Shown: in pieces, positions 48,733 to 58,392 of the stretch
Layout of the letters: each line of letters opens with the position of its first letter
Numbering within the stretch: position 1 is the stretch's first letter
Assembly (NCBI RefSeq): GCF_039862785.1
Contig: NZ_CP156795.1
Location: 2,418,001 to 2,482,000 of the forward strand
Length of the DNA stretch: 64,000 bases
DNA from: Acinetobacter sp. ANC 7912
GTDB taxonomy: Bacteria; Pseudomonadota; Gammaproteobacteria; Pseudomonadales; Moraxellaceae
Direction: 5' to 3'
Position numbers and translations under genes: made by a program
The notes under the pieces: generated by a model
The model's input: the letters and a program-made list of their open reading frames with translations, nothing else
What the model was told of the DNA's origin: nothing
The model's database searches: none

Positions 48733-49140
48733 AGCTTACCTGCCCTCTTGAATCTTTCTTCTTTACTGCATACTTGTTATCGATGTTTCGCACACCGTTT
48801 GCAGGCATAGTACACTGTTGAAAACCCATTTCCCAAATCGTTTATATTTCATAAGCTTAACTACCAAAATAGGCCTTTTAGAAATATTTAGTTACATATT
48901 CTTTAGAATAAGTGCTCTAAATAAGACTTTTTTTATGAAAATTGGGCTGAAATCGCATCATTCTTTAGTATGAGATGCAGGTTTAAGAGGAAAAAGTTCT
49001 ATTTCTTACCATGGCTAAATGAAAGGATCTGAATGCCTGAATTCACCTTTCTGATGAATCCCATATTTTTTTTAAGATTTTTTACAATTACTAATTTATC
49101 GCAAATGATTTTAATTAAATCTGCTTATTCAAAACTTGGC
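48733..49140. other. Spacer upstream of acnD, up to the IS30 element
   Basis: 408 bp without genes. It should contain the acnD promoter. The section from about 48840 on is AT-rich. A GntR-type or catabolite operator was not identifiable. Confidence 0.5.
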
Positions 49141-50208
49141 GGATTCAAGCGGCAAGTGCAACAGTATAAAAACCAGCCATAACTTCACTCGGTGTATACC
49201 AACCTAGCGTTTTTCTAGGACGATGGTTGAGTGCAAATTCTATCTGCTCTATTTGTTCGTTTGACACGTCATCAAACGATGATGATTTTGGCAGATATTG
49301 ACGGATTAAACCATTCGTATTTTCATTTCTAGCTCGCTGAATAGACTTGTAAGGATCAGCAAAATACGTCTCTATCCCGGCATCAGTAATTCTTTTGTGT
49401 TCGGAAAATTCTTTACCATTATCAAATGTCACACTATAAGCATGGCTCATTCGTAAACGATCTAACGCACAAGTAATCGTTTGAGAGGATGCTCTCGTTG
49501 ATCCTAAATGAACAATATGTACATACAGGCTCTTTCGATCAACAAGGGTTAATAAAGCACCTTTATGATGTTTACCAATCACCGTGTCACCTTCGAAATC
49601 TCCTAAACGTTGTCGTTGATCAATGACCTGGTCTCGACAGTGAATACTTGTTTTATCAATGATTTGCCCCCTACGATCCGTGTTTTTGTAACCTCGTTTT
49701 CGATATTTCTTCTGATGCCTTAAGTGTAGATGGAGTTTACCGCCTTTTGATTTATCTTGATAAATGTACTGGTAAATCCACTCATGTGAAGGTACATCCA
49801 GCCAACCGCGTTGTGTTAAAGCACCTGAAATTTGTTCTGGTGACCAGTCCAAGCCAATTAAATAATCAATATAGGCGAAGGCAAATGCTGTCATTGATGA
49901 GGAAGGACGGTACCGTCTTTGACTTGCAAATTTAGCTGCCTGTTGAGCCCTATATCCACGTTGCCCAGTATTTCTTTTTAATTCACGGTAGATGGTTGAT
50001 CGTGAACGCCCTAACTCCCGAGCAAGGTTAGCGATTGAGCTTTTACTTTTCAAAGTAGCATAAATTTCGTATCTTTCATCTTGAGAAAGTTGGGTGTATT
50101 TCTTCATTGTGTGCTTTCCAATTGCGAGTTGAAAAAGTCTAATGATTCTATGAATACACCTAACTTTTTCAACTAACTACAAATGTGTCGCACTTGGGAT
50201 TTGAATCT
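49141..50208 (-). mobile_element. IS30-family insertion sequence
   Basis: About 1068 bp: left end GGATTCAAGCGGCAAGTGCAACAG, right end (other strand) AGATTCAAATCCCAAGTGCGACAC, imperfect 24-bp inverted repeats. GC appears on both outer sides (49139-49140 and 50209-50210), compatible with the 2-3-bp duplication of the family; the exact base is ambiguous by one. Structure and transposase are like ISAba125. The right end lies 172 bp before the multicopper oxidase gene. Confidence 0.85.
49145..50107 (-). CDS. IS30-family transposase
   Basis: 320-aa transposase with an N-terminal helix-turn-helix (YTQLSQDERYEIYATLKSKSSIANLARELGRSRSTIYREL) and the DDE triad: Asp in RLGDFEGDTVIG, Asp in SVTFDNGKEFSEH, Glu in RARNENTNGLIRQYLPKSSSF, the IS30 signature. 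The C-terminal RKTLGWYTPSEVM is also typical. Frame intact. Confidence 0.93.
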   Translation of the reverse strand: MKKYTQLSQDERYEIYATLKSKSSIANLARELGRSRSTIYRELKRNTGQRGYRAQQAAKFASQRRYRPSSSMTAFAFAYIDYLIGLDWSPEQISGALTQRGWLDVPSHEWIYQYIYQDKSKGGKLHLHLRHQKKYRKRGYKNTDRRGQIIDKTSIHCRDQVIDQRQRLGDFEGDTVIGKHHKGALLTLVDRKSLYVHIVHLGSTRASSQTITCALDRLRMSHAYSVTFDNGKEFSEHKRITDAGIETYFADPYKSIQRARNENTNGLIRQYLPKSSSFDDVSNEQIEQIEFALNHRPRKTLGWYTPSEVMAGFYTVALAA

Positions 50209-50379
50209 GCGCTTTATAAAAAATTGTCTGATTTTTATTAATTGAATAGTTTCAAACTCTGTTAACCACTCGTCTTTATATCCCTATTTGGTGATATTCC
50301 TCACTGCTATAGTCACGTATGAATAAGAAAAAAATTAACTCATCACAACAAAATATAAAAAACAATAAAGGTAAATCAC

Positions 50380-52545
50380 ATGTTGCATATAGCTATTATT
50401 GGGATCATTACAGCAGTTCTCGCAGTTCTGGTCTCTAGTTGGAATAATGGTAAAAATCCTCCAAATCCATCTAATCCTCCTAAACCAACCCCCTCGCATC
50501 CAACAAAACCGGATCATCCGACTACACCAGCAAATCCGGCGCCGAGTATTGCCAATTCAATCATCAATAACCCTCCTTTGTTGGAAAAAGGCGCAAAAGG
50601 TAAATATGAACTGGTTGCAGCATATAAAACCAATAAAATTTATAACCCGAGATCATCCGAATGGGATCAGTTAGTGGTTCGTGGGTATCTGACCAAAGCC
50701 AGCTTATTGAACAAGCAGGCTGCACGTGAAACCGGAATTGTAGATGAACTGGTAGGCCCACAAATTCGTGTAAAACAAGGAGAAACCTTATCGGTTAATT
50801 TAAACAACCAGCTCCCAGATGAAACACCAGAAAGTTGTCACCATATTGAAGAACAAGACATTAATACACCACATTGCTTTAATACCACTAACTTGCATAC
50901 CCATGGTTTTTGGGTCAGTCCTCAAGGCAATAGTGACAATATCTTTGTGAGAATTGATCCACAAAAAAACTTTGATTATCAATATAAAATTGATCCGAAT
51001 CACCCTGCAGGGACTTACTGGTATCACGCGCATTTACATGGTTCAACCGCAATTCAGGTCTCTAGTGGCATGGCCGGACCTTTAATCGTAGAAGGTAATC
51101 GTGTACCTAAAGTGAAGAATGGTAAAGTCACTGAAACAGGAGATATGGATATCCTGTGGAAAGATAAGGCTAAAAATAGCTATCCAAATGAAAAAGTCCT
51201 GGTCTTCCAGCAAATTCAATATGATTGTAAGGATGCAAGTGGAGCTGATCTAAACACAAATGATTGTGGTACAGATGGTGTAGGTGTCATCGAGAATTAT
51301 GATGGTCTGGCTGGATTCAACACTTGGGGGGCCAACAACTACTACACTTCAATTAATGGCAAAATTTTAGGTGAAATCCAGGTCAATCAGAATGAATTTA
51401 ACCGCTGGCGTATGATTCATGCAGGCGTACGAGATACTTTGGGCTTGGTCATTAAAGAACTACCAAACTCACAAAAATTTACCGCTGAACAGACCCTTGA
51501 AGCTTGTTTAAATTATCAGGGCAGACAAAATGATCAGGCTTCAATCGATGAATTTAATAAATTAACCAGTTTACCAGTCCATACCATAGCCCAGGATGGC
51601 TTAACGATGAATCATGTACAAATTCGCCGACTATCCGTCTTCCAGCCAGGCTACCGCCATGATGCCATGGTGAACTTTCCAACTACCAATAAGTACTGCA
51701 TCTTCGATACTCGATTAAATCTAGATGATGAAATTAATAGTACGCCAATTCCTGGTCAGCCTGGCCAAATAGTCCCACAACTTGCTCCAGCCAATCCTGC
51801 GAATGCTCAATTGCTTGGATGGGTCAATGTCAAAGCTAGTAAATTAAAAGAACAGACTGCAGCACAGTTCTTAAAGGAGCAGGCACAAAAAATTGGTCTA
51901 AATAAAGAAATCCAGAATCAGCTCGCTCAACTTAACCTGTCTGCTTTTGTGGGCCATTCAACTTTAATGACTGATGCAATAACGGCTTTGGTGAATAAGA
52001 GACCAAAACAGCGGTCTGTTTTTGATCTTACTTTTGGTGCAAATGCCAAGTTTGGTTACCTCATTGATAATTTTGACGGTATTTATAGCTTTGGAGATGA
52101 TTATAACGGACCAGATGCAACACATGGTAAATATGTAAGGAAATTACAAATTGGACAAGTGGACGAATGGATTTTAACCAGCAATTTCGCTACTCACCCC
52201 TACCATATCCATGTCAACCCATTCCAGATTGTTGAGATCCGGGACCCACGTCGTAATGATGTAAGTGCCGCAGTACCTGAAGATCCGAATGCGCCGATTG
52301 ATCTGGATGATATTCAGTACCGAGGATTAAAAGGACAGTTTAAAGACACCATCTTTGTCAAACCGGGTTATGAGGTCATTGTTCGAAGCCATTACAAGAA
52401 ATTTGAAGGTGATTTCGTACAACACTGCCATATTCTTGATCATGAAGATCAAGGCATGATGGAATATGTCCGAATCTGTGGGGGTGAATTTGATTGTAAT
52501 TCACCTTTACCGGATCACCATGGCGATAATCATAGCCATCATTAA
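50380..52545 (+). CDS. Membrane-anchored multicopper oxidase with Pro-rich linker and His-rich tail
   Basis: 721-aa cupredoxin-type oxidase. An N-terminal hydrophobic helix (about 1-20) lacks a lipobox Cys, so it is probably a signal anchor; residues about 24-58 are a Pro/Thr/Asn linker. Copper sites: HTHGF (His173, His175), WYHAHLHG (His216, His218, His220), THPYHIHVNPFQ near 595-610 and HCHILDHEDQGMM with His682, Cys683, His684, His688 and axial Met693. The tail DHHGDNHSHH is His-rich. Substrate is not evident; copper handling or phenol/metal oxidation are options. AAAGGTAA precedes the ATG. Confidence 0.88.
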   Translation: MLHIAIIGIITAVLAVLVSSWNNGKNPPNPSNPPKPTPSHPTKPDHPTTPANPAPSIANSIINNPPLLEKGAKGKYELVAAYKTNKIYNPRSSEWDQLVVRGYLTKASLLNKQAARETGIVDELVGPQIRVKQGETLSVNLNNQLPDETPESCHHIEEQDINTPHCFNTTNLHTHGFWVSPQGNSDNIFVRIDPQKNFDYQYKIDPNHPAGTYWYHAHLHGSTAIQVSSGMAGPLIVEGNRVPKVKNGKVTETGDMDILWKDKAKNSYPNEKVLVFQQIQYDCKDASGADLNTNDCGTDGVGVIENYDGLAGFNTWGANNYYTSINGKILGEIQVNQNEFNRWRMIHAGVRDTLGLVIKELPNSQKFTAEQTLEACLNYQGRQNDQASIDEFNKLTSLPVHTIAQDGLTMNHVQIRRLSVFQPGYRHDAMVNFPTTNKYCIFDTRLNLDDEINSTPIPGQPGQIVPQLAPANPANAQLLGWVNVKASKLKEQTAAQFLKEQAQKIGLNKEIQNQLAQLNLSAFVGHSTLMTDAITALVNKRPKQRSVFDLTFGANAKFGYLIDNFDGIYSFGDDYNGPDATHGKYVRKLQIGQVDEWILTSNFATHPYHIHVNPFQIVEIRDPRRNDVSAAVPEDPNAPIDLDDIQYRGLKGQFKDTIFVKPGYEVIVRSHYKKFEGDFVQHCHILDHEDQGMMEYVRICGGEFDCNSPLPDHHGDNHSHH

Positions 52546-52561
52546 CTCTTTCATTTGGTTC

Positions 52562-52592
52562 AAAGCCCGCGATTGATATTGCGGGCTTTTTT
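52562..52592 (+). terminator. Intrinsic terminator after the multicopper oxidase gene
   Basis: AAAGCCCGC-GATTGATATT-GCGGGCTTTTTT, 9-bp perfect arms and T6. Confidence 0.9.
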
Positions 52593-52661
52593 ATTTGCCT
52601 CACACTACGCCTTGCTGCACAATAGTCTGATTGATTTGTGGTATTAAAACTGAGGCTTATC

Positions 52662-53387
52662 ATGGCAACGTCTACTGCTTTTACATCATTCACTTTAAAG
52701 GGTGTAGATGCACAAAAATTCCTTCAAGGCCAGGTCACTTTAAATGCTGAAGCTTTGGCTGAAAATCAGACCCGTTATACCGCGATCTGTAATCAGAAAG
52801 GCCGTATTCTGTTTGGTGTATGGCTGAAAAAAATTGTTCCTGAAAACTTTGAAATTGTCGTGTCTGCTGATCAGGCAGAAGATTTTGCCAAACACATCAG
52901 AAAATACGGTGCTTTTTCTAAAATGAAACTGGAAGAAGCTGGTCCAGTCTATCCAACAGCAGACGGTATCTTTACTGTATTTGACTCTGAAGCAACCGAC
53001 ATTCAGGCTTGGGAAATCAAGGCAATTGAATCTGGTCAGGCCTGGATTCAGGCAGCAACTGCTGAACTATTCCAACCACAGGAATTACGTCTGCATCAAC
53101 GTGAAGGCGTACATTATGACAAAGGCTGTTACCTCGGTCAGGAAGTGATTGCACGCTTGTGGTTTAAGGCAAAACCAAAACACTGGCTGCATCTAGTTCA
53201 AGGTACAGGTAATGCACCAGTAGTGGCTAGCAAACTGCATAATGATGTAGAAGTAGTAAATAGTATTGCTGTTGATGAGGGCTTTAAAGCGCTGGTGGTT
53301 GCTAAACCGGAAGCGCTGGTTGAATTAAGTTTAACCGTATTGAATCTGCCAGAACAACTCAGTGGTGATGTAGCTCGCCCACAATAA
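52662..53387 (+). CDS. ygfZ: YgfZ-family folate-binding Fe-S cluster repair protein
   Basis: 241-aa GcvT-like protein with the invariant K-G-C-Y-L-G-Q-E motif (KGCYLGQEVIAR). YgfZ helps maintain or repair [4Fe-4S] enzymes such as MiaB and binds folate. The ATG at 52662 (MATSTAFTSF) has GAGG 7 bases upstream, preferred over the in-frame start at 52638. A terminator follows immediately. Confidence 0.92.
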   Translation: MATSTAFTSFTLKGVDAQKFLQGQVTLNAEALAENQTRYTAICNQKGRILFGVWLKKIVPENFEIVVSADQAEDFAKHIRKYGAFSKMKLEEAGPVYPTADGIFTVFDSEATDIQAWEIKAIESGQAWIQAATAELFQPQELRLHQREGVHYDKGCYLGQEVIARLWFKAKPKHWLHLVQGTGNAPVVASKLHNDVEVVNSIAVDEGFKALVVAKPEALVELSLTVLNLPEQLSGDVARPQ

Positions 53388-53400
53388 AATGTACTGATAA

Positions 53401-53426
53401 AAATCCTCCTTGATGGAGGATTTTTA
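53401..53426 (+). terminator. Intrinsic terminator after ygfZ
   Basis: AAATCCTCC-TTGAT-GGAGGATTTTT, 9-bp perfect arms, 14 bases after the stop. Confidence 0.9.
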
Positions 53427-53666
53427 TTGTCTTTTTAATAAATAAATCAACAATCTCAACCTAGACTTCTACCTATCTATCTCTAATCAATTAATATTTA
53501 AAAATATTTATCTATCTTTCCTCATTTACTCTCATTTATATAAAAACTTAATTTTATTTCGTGACAATTAGGATATTTACAAAGTATAAAATCCTCTTAT
53601 GATGTAGCTGTCATGATTTAAAAAGCACCACGGAATCAGGTGTTACCTACAACAAGGTTTGGAACA

Positions 53667-54479
53667 ATGAAAAAAATAATTCTTGCTGCACTACTTGCAG
53701 TCTCATCTCAATATGTACTTGCCAATAGCAAAACTGAAACTGTTGATCCTCAATTTACCAAAGTTGAATCCTTAGTCAAAGCGAATGATTTTAAAGGTGC
53801 CTATAACCTTTTGAATGAAATGGCAAAAAAAGGGAATGCTCAAGCAATTTATAACTTAGGCTATTTAACCCAGACTGGCCAAGGTACAGCAAAAGACGAG
53901 AAAAAAGCTGTTCAGCTGTATGAACAGGCAGCAAGCAAAGGCTATCCTGTAGCAAATTATGTGCTGGGTAAAAACTATGCTGGTGGTACACTGGGGCTAA
54001 AACAGGACTTGGTAAAAGCGAAACAGTATCTGGAACGCGCATCTACTGCCGGTTTTGATGATGCGACTGTAGATCTAGCCGTTCTCCTCTTCGCAGAAGG
54101 TAAGCTTGCTTCAGACCAACAGGCGCTAAAAAAACTACAACCTTTAATCAAGAAAAATAATTTCCAGGCGATTCATGCCAAAGCCCTGTATGATATTAGC
54201 CTTGGCTTTAAAAACAAGGATGAAAAACCAATTCAACAAGGTTTAAACTCCATTCAGGAGCTTGCGAAAAAAGGCTACATCCCTGCCTTGATGGCTGTAG
54301 GCAATATGTTTGCCAATGGCAATATCGTGCCGCAAAACCTGCCTGAAGCGAAAAAAATCTTTAGTGCCCTAGCTCAAGAAAATATCCCTCAAGCCAAAGA
54401 ATCTCTGGCTGCTGTAGAGAAAATGATGGCGGAACAATCCAAAAAGCCTGCTCAATCAACGACACAAAAGAAAAGTTAA
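53667..54479 (+). CDS. Secreted Sel1-repeat (TPR-like) protein
   Basis: 270-aa exported protein: signal peptide about 1-20 (KKIILAALLAVSSQYVLA|NSK), then helical-hairpin Sel1 repeats. Two are clear: AIYNLGYLTQTGQGTAKDEKKAVQLYEQAASKGYPVANYVLG and LKQDLVKAKQYLERASTAGFDDATVDLAVLLFAEGK, with degenerate ones after. The ATG at 53667 is the one followed by the signal peptide. Sel1 proteins scaffold other proteins, often in the periplasm; the partner is unknown. Confidence 0.85.
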   Translation: MKKIILAALLAVSSQYVLANSKTETVDPQFTKVESLVKANDFKGAYNLLNEMAKKGNAQAIYNLGYLTQTGQGTAKDEKKAVQLYEQAASKGYPVANYVLGKNYAGGTLGLKQDLVKAKQYLERASTAGFDDATVDLAVLLFAEGKLASDQQALKKLQPLIKKNNFQAIHAKALYDISLGFKNKDEKPIQQGLNSIQELAKKGYIPALMAVGNMFANGNIVPQNLPEAKKIFSALAQENIPQAKESLAAVEKMMAEQSKKPAQSTTQKKS

Positions 54480-54490
54480 CTTAGCAGATA

Positions 54491-54518
54491 TAAAAAGCCC
54501 CGATGACGGGGCTTTTTT
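54491..54518. terminator. Bidirectional intrinsic terminator
   Basis: AAAAAGCCCCG-ATGA-CGGGGCTTTTTT between the convergent Sel1-repeat gene and AEC transporter gene, with A and T runs on either side. Confidence 0.92.
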
Positions 54519-54529
54519 AATAAGAAAGA

Positions 54530-55465
54530 TTAATTTAAATAGACATGAGACTGGGTCAATAACAAGGCCACTACCATAAAGCCAAGCAAGGTACTTAGTA
54601 CCAGCGGTGGCAAGGCTTTTTCCTGTACACCGTAATGCTGGGCAAAAATCCCAAAGGCAATCGGCATAGGTAATGCTGCCAGTAAGGTACCTATAAATAA
54701 CATTTCCTGACTGGCACCAAATGCCCACAACAAGCCAAAAATCACAGTAGGCATCACCATAACTTTCAGGATTGTGAGCAACCAGCTCAAGCTGTTCATG
54801 GATTTAACCTTCATCCCAATCAGGCTGCCCCCAATCACAAATAAAGCCAATGGCGATGCTGTCTGCCCCAACATTTTCAGTGTTTGAGCCAATAGTTCAG
54901 GCAACTTGATATTCAGCAAAATACACAGAATCCCGAGGATGATGGACAGAATCACTGGATTTTTGAAAATCCGCTGTAAAGTTTCCCGCAAAATCTGACT
55001 CTGGGTATTCCCTCCCGTCTGTAAACCACGTTCGGCCAATACCATCATCAAAGTCACAATAATCAGATTCTCAACAATCAAAGTTAAGGATAGATAAATC
55101 GCTGAATGTGAACCAATCAATAAGGTCAGGATGGCTGTACCGATAAAACCGGTATTGGACATGGAACCACCCATCGCCAATACCGCTGACTCGGTTAAAT
55201 TCGTTTTAAACAGCGATGCACAACCCCAAAAACTCAGGGCATAGAGCAGCAGCGACCCACCCGCATAGGCAATGAAATATTCTGGACTCCAGATATCAGT
55301 GAGATTCTTGCTGGCCAATGCTTGTAGCAGAAAAGCCGGTAATGAAATTTTCATCACAAACTGGCTCATCGCTGTAATCAGTGATGGATTAATAAATTGC
55401 ATCCGTGCGGCAATATAGCCCAAGCCAACCACTGCACAGATCGGAAATAAAATATTTAATAACAT
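54530..55465 (-). CDS. AEC-family (auxin efflux carrier-type) transporter
   Basis: 311-aa inner-membrane protein with about ten hydrophobic helices in two halves, as in the AEC/PIN-like family of bacterial permeases (for example malonate or malate carriers). Characteristic: ITAMSQFVMKISLPAFLLQALAS early on and LKMLGQTASPLALFVIGGSLIGMKV in the middle. Substrate is not readable. Confidence 0.88.
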   Translation of the reverse strand: MLLNILFPICAVVGLGYIAARMQFINPSLITAMSQFVMKISLPAFLLQALASKNLTDIWSPEYFIAYAGGSLLLYALSFWGCASLFKTNLTESAVLAMGGSMSNTGFIGTAILTLLIGSHSAIYLSLTLIVENLIIVTLMMVLAERGLQTGGNTQSQILRETLQRIFKNPVILSIILGILCILLNIKLPELLAQTLKMLGQTASPLALFVIGGSLIGMKVKSMNSLSWLLTILKVMVMPTVIFGLLWAFGASQEMLFIGTLLAALPMPIAFGIFAQHYGVQEKALPPLVLSTLLGFMVVALLLTQSHVYLN

Positions 55466-55542
55466 GAACTTTTCAATATAGGTACTGTGCTGTTTGCAAA
55501 CGGTTCATCCATGAACGCTCACATTCCCAAAATCAGTAGAAA

Positions 55543-56655
55543 TTAACTGTACGGCTTAAACAGGTTACGGAGTCCGTGCGGCTGACAGCGCAAATATTGT
55601 GGGGATATTTCGATGGTTTCACCCAATTCTGCAGCAGCATGCCAAGGCCAGCGAGGGTCATACTGGATAGTACGAGCCAGTGCGATCGCATCGGCCTGCT
55701 CATACTGCAAAATCCCTTCTGCCTGTAATGCTTCCGTGATCAATCCCACTGCAATCACTGGAATATTGACTACCTTTTTAATTGCTTCTGCAAAAGGTAC
55801 CTGATAATTCGGATGTACATCAATTTTTTGCGCTGCATGCAGACCACCACTGGAGACATGAATATAGGCTGCACCCAGTGCTTCGAGTTGCTGACTTAAG
55901 AATACAGAAGACTCTACATCCCAGCTCTCCACACCTTCCATCCAGTCGGTTGCCGAAATCCGTACACCAATTGGATAGCCTTCTGGTACAGCCGCCTTTA
56001 TCGCTTTAAATACTTCCAATGTTAATCGAATACGATTTTCCAGTGAGCCACCATATTCATCTTCACGCTGGTTAGATAACGGTGACATAAATTGATGCAG
56101 CAAATAGCCATGTGCAGCATGTAATTCAATCAGGTCAAATCCTGCTTCTACTGCACGTTTGGCACTGGATGCAAAGCCCTGAATTACTTGCTGGATTTCA
56201 TCCAGACTTAAGGCTTTAGGTGGATGCTCATGCGACTGGAATGGAAGGTCACTTGCCGACACCGTTTGCCAACCCAATGGCTGATCTGGTGCAATCTGCC
56301 CTTTACCTTCCCAAGGTTTATCGGTAGAAGCTTTACGGCCAGCATGGGCAAGCTGAATCGCAAATGGCATCGGTGAAAGCGACTTTACTTTCTGTAATAA
56401 ATCCTTGATCAGGCTCGCCTGCTGGTCATTCCACAAGCCTAGATCAGCATAACTAATCCGGCCTTCAGGCTGAACTGCTGTCGCTTCAACAATACAGAGA
56501 CCGGCACCAGACAGTGCATAATTGGCCCATTGCTGCTCATGCCAATAGGTAATTTCACCCTGCTCGGTTGCAGAGTACTGGCACATCGGTGCAATCACGA
56601 TTTTATTGTTCAGTTGCAGTGATCCAAACTGTACTGGCTGAAATAGTAGAGTCAC
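55543..56655 (-). CDS. NADPH-dependent flavin oxidoreductase, old-yellow-enzyme family (YqjM/NamA type)
   Basis: 370-aa FMN TIM-barrel reductase of activated C=C bonds. VIAPMCQYSATEQGEI has the Cys near residue 25 that distinguishes the YqjM-like class, with AIQLAHAGRKAS, DLIELHAAHGYLLHQFMSPLSNQREDEYGGSLENR (the substrate His-x-x-His and Tyr), and the phosphate-binding DAIALARTIQYDPRWP. The gene starts with GTG at 56655, with GAGGG about 8 bases before it. Confidence 0.9.
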   Translation of the reverse strand: MTLLFQPVQFGSLQLNNKIVIAPMCQYSATEQGEITYWHEQQWANYALSGAGLCIVEATAVQPEGRISYADLGLWNDQQASLIKDLLQKVKSLSPMPFAIQLAHAGRKASTDKPWEGKGQIAPDQPLGWQTVSASDLPFQSHEHPPKALSLDEIQQVIQGFASSAKRAVEAGFDLIELHAAHGYLLHQFMSPLSNQREDEYGGSLENRIRLTLEVFKAIKAAVPEGYPIGVRISATDWMEGVESWDVESSVFLSQQLEALGAAYIHVSSGGLHAAQKIDVHPNYQVPFAEAIKKVVNIPVIAVGLITEALQAEGILQYEQADAIALARTIQYDPRWPWHAAAELGETIEISPQYLRCQPHGLRNLFKPYS

Positions 56656-56706
56656 GCCGCATTCCCTCTTTTATGAAACGGTTTGGTCTTTTTATCAAGA
56701 AATAAA

Positions 56707-56730
56707 AAACAGGCTCAATTGAGCCTGTTT
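56707..56730 (-). terminator. Intrinsic terminator after the second porin gene
   Basis: AAACAGGCTC-AATT-GAGCCTGTTT, with T6 on the minus-strand exit side, 25 bases beyond the porin stop at 56755. Confidence 0.85.
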
Positions 56731-56754
56731 AGTTATAGCCTGAACGATCCGATT

Positions 56755-58008
56755 TTAGAAGATAATTCTTGTACCTAAACCAAGAACGAAGGCATTATCT
56801 ACATTATTGGTTGAACCTGGGTTAATCACATATTGCAGGTTCGGACGTAGCATCAACCATTTGGTTGGGTTGTAGCTATAGTTCAATTCGATATTGTATT
56901 CTGCACTTGCATCAAAGTTTGGGTTATTAATGCGATCGTTGACATGAACACGGTTTACTGCCAGACCCAAGATATCATTTGGCTGACTATCCACTAAACC
57001 GATATATTTCAGACCGATTTGTTGTGAATTATCCACTTTATTGGTATCACGATCATGCCAGGTAAAGTTAGCAAATGAATGTAAACCTTGACGACCATTG
57101 CCTGTGGAAGTCAACTGTTGTTCTATTGCCAGCCAACCAGCAAAGGTACGATTTTTACCATCTGTAGGATTGGCTACATCTTTCTGATTATTTACATCAT
57201 CGGCAGTGTTATACATACCACCTATACGATAACTACCTGGCAAGCCATTTACAAAGTTCTTCGGTGTCCAGATCACTTCTGCAGGAATCGTTACACCATC
57301 TGCATTCTCTGTATCCAAATTCCAACCATGGCGCTCTAAAGCATTTTCAGGGTTAAATTCATATACACCGACTTGGACAGCAAGCTCTGGATTAAGCTCT
57401 TGTTTAACGCGTGCCCCCCATTGAGACACTGGGGTATTCATCCAGATATTACCTTGCCATTTACCCATCTGGGCGGCACAGAAAGCAGTGCTGGCAAAGT
57501 CACATCCCATGACATTGAAGTCCATACCTAAACCTAAACGACCGGCTTTAATGCTGGTGCCTTGGTCTTTAAATTTCTTTTCAATTGAAAGTTCAGACAA
57601 CCGGCTCTTTTGGTTACCACGACCAAACGTACCCTGTACATTTGCCATATGTGGTGCACCTGGATCCTGTAAATCTTCAATAGACGTGCTTTGACCTTGA
57701 CGTGCTGTAGCCACAGCACGGATTGTCACACCATCCCAGCCAGCCAGTTTTTCCATGTCGAGCTGTGTACCCAACCACAACTGCGCAGAAGTAAGTGGAT
57801 CTGCACCGTCATTACGACCACCTTCAGCCAGATAAGCGGTATCAGTCAGTAAATTTGCTTCAAATTTCACACCTTGCTGTGCCAGTTCCGTACGTTTTCC
57901 ACCCCAGTCACCCAACAAGTACTGTCCTTGAGGATCGAATGCTGATTCTGCTTGTGCTGAAGTCATGGCTGCCAGCAATGGCAATAAAGCTAGACTTAAT
58001 TTTTTCAT
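56755..58008 (-). CDS. oprB: OprB-type carbohydrate-selective porin, second copy
   Basis: 417-aa outer-membrane porin with a signal peptide (MKKLSLALLPLLAAMTSAQA|ESA) and the same LLGDWGGKRTEL signature after it as in the porin at 29746-31005, ending LGLGTRIIF with a terminal Phe. The ATG at 58008 follows TTTAGGTC. Overall layout is the same, but identity looks only moderate, so it is an old paralogue. The neighbours do not indicate a specific sugar. Confidence 0.88.
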   Translation of the reverse strand: MKKLSLALLPLLAAMTSAQAESAFDPQGQYLLGDWGGKRTELAQQGVKFEANLLTDTAYLAEGGRNDGADPLTSAQLWLGTQLDMEKLAGWDGVTIRAVATARQGQSTSIEDLQDPGAPHMANVQGTFGRGNQKSRLSELSIEKKFKDQGTSIKAGRLGLGMDFNVMGCDFASTAFCAAQMGKWQGNIWMNTPVSQWGARVKQELNPELAVQVGVYEFNPENALERHGWNLDTENADGVTIPAEVIWTPKNFVNGLPGSYRIGGMYNTADDVNNQKDVANPTDGKNRTFAGWLAIEQQLTSTGNGRQGLHSFANFTWHDRDTNKVDNSQQIGLKYIGLVDSQPNDILGLAVNRVHVNDRINNPNFDASAEYNIELNYSYNPTKWLMLRPNLQYVINPGSTNNVDNAFVLGLGTRIIF

Positions 58009-58392
58009 ATTTGACCTAAACATACGGAGAGAGTGAAAGTAATCCGAGGGATTACCAGCATGATTTGATACAGAAACTTACATAACTTTTTAATTAAATA
58101 CGCAGCATTTTTTTTATTATTGGTAAAACTTTAAGTTATTAAACAACCCCGTTAATATAAACTTAAATTTACTAAATATTTATTTTTCATATATTTATAT
58201 TATTTAAATGCAAGTATTTATATCTAATTTCACTAGATTAAAACTTTAACTTAATAAAACTAAAGTCTATTATTTAATCAATTATTCAAATAACTATTTA
58301 AACTTGGTAGCTGATTAGCTTCCTCGCAATAAGACTTGCATTCAATTGAAAAACGCCCAATATTAGGCTCATTCTATTCATCTTGAAGTGCT
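58009..58392. other. AT-rich spacer between a porin gene and mutM
   Basis: 384 bp with no gene. It is one of the most AT-rich stretches of the window (58080-58300) and should carry divergent promoters for oprB and mutM; no operator was recognised. Confidence 0.5.

Noticed and set aside
49141..50208. Naming the IS30 element as ISAba125 itself
   Set aside because: Family and layout fit, but without sequence comparison I cannot tell it from close relatives; end bases are ambiguous by one.
50201..50229. Hybrid promoter formed by the IS30 end and flanking DNA
   Set aside because: The -35-like TTGAAT is present but at 17 bp the sequence is TTGTCT, a poor -10; kept only as a remark in the multicopper oxidase finding.
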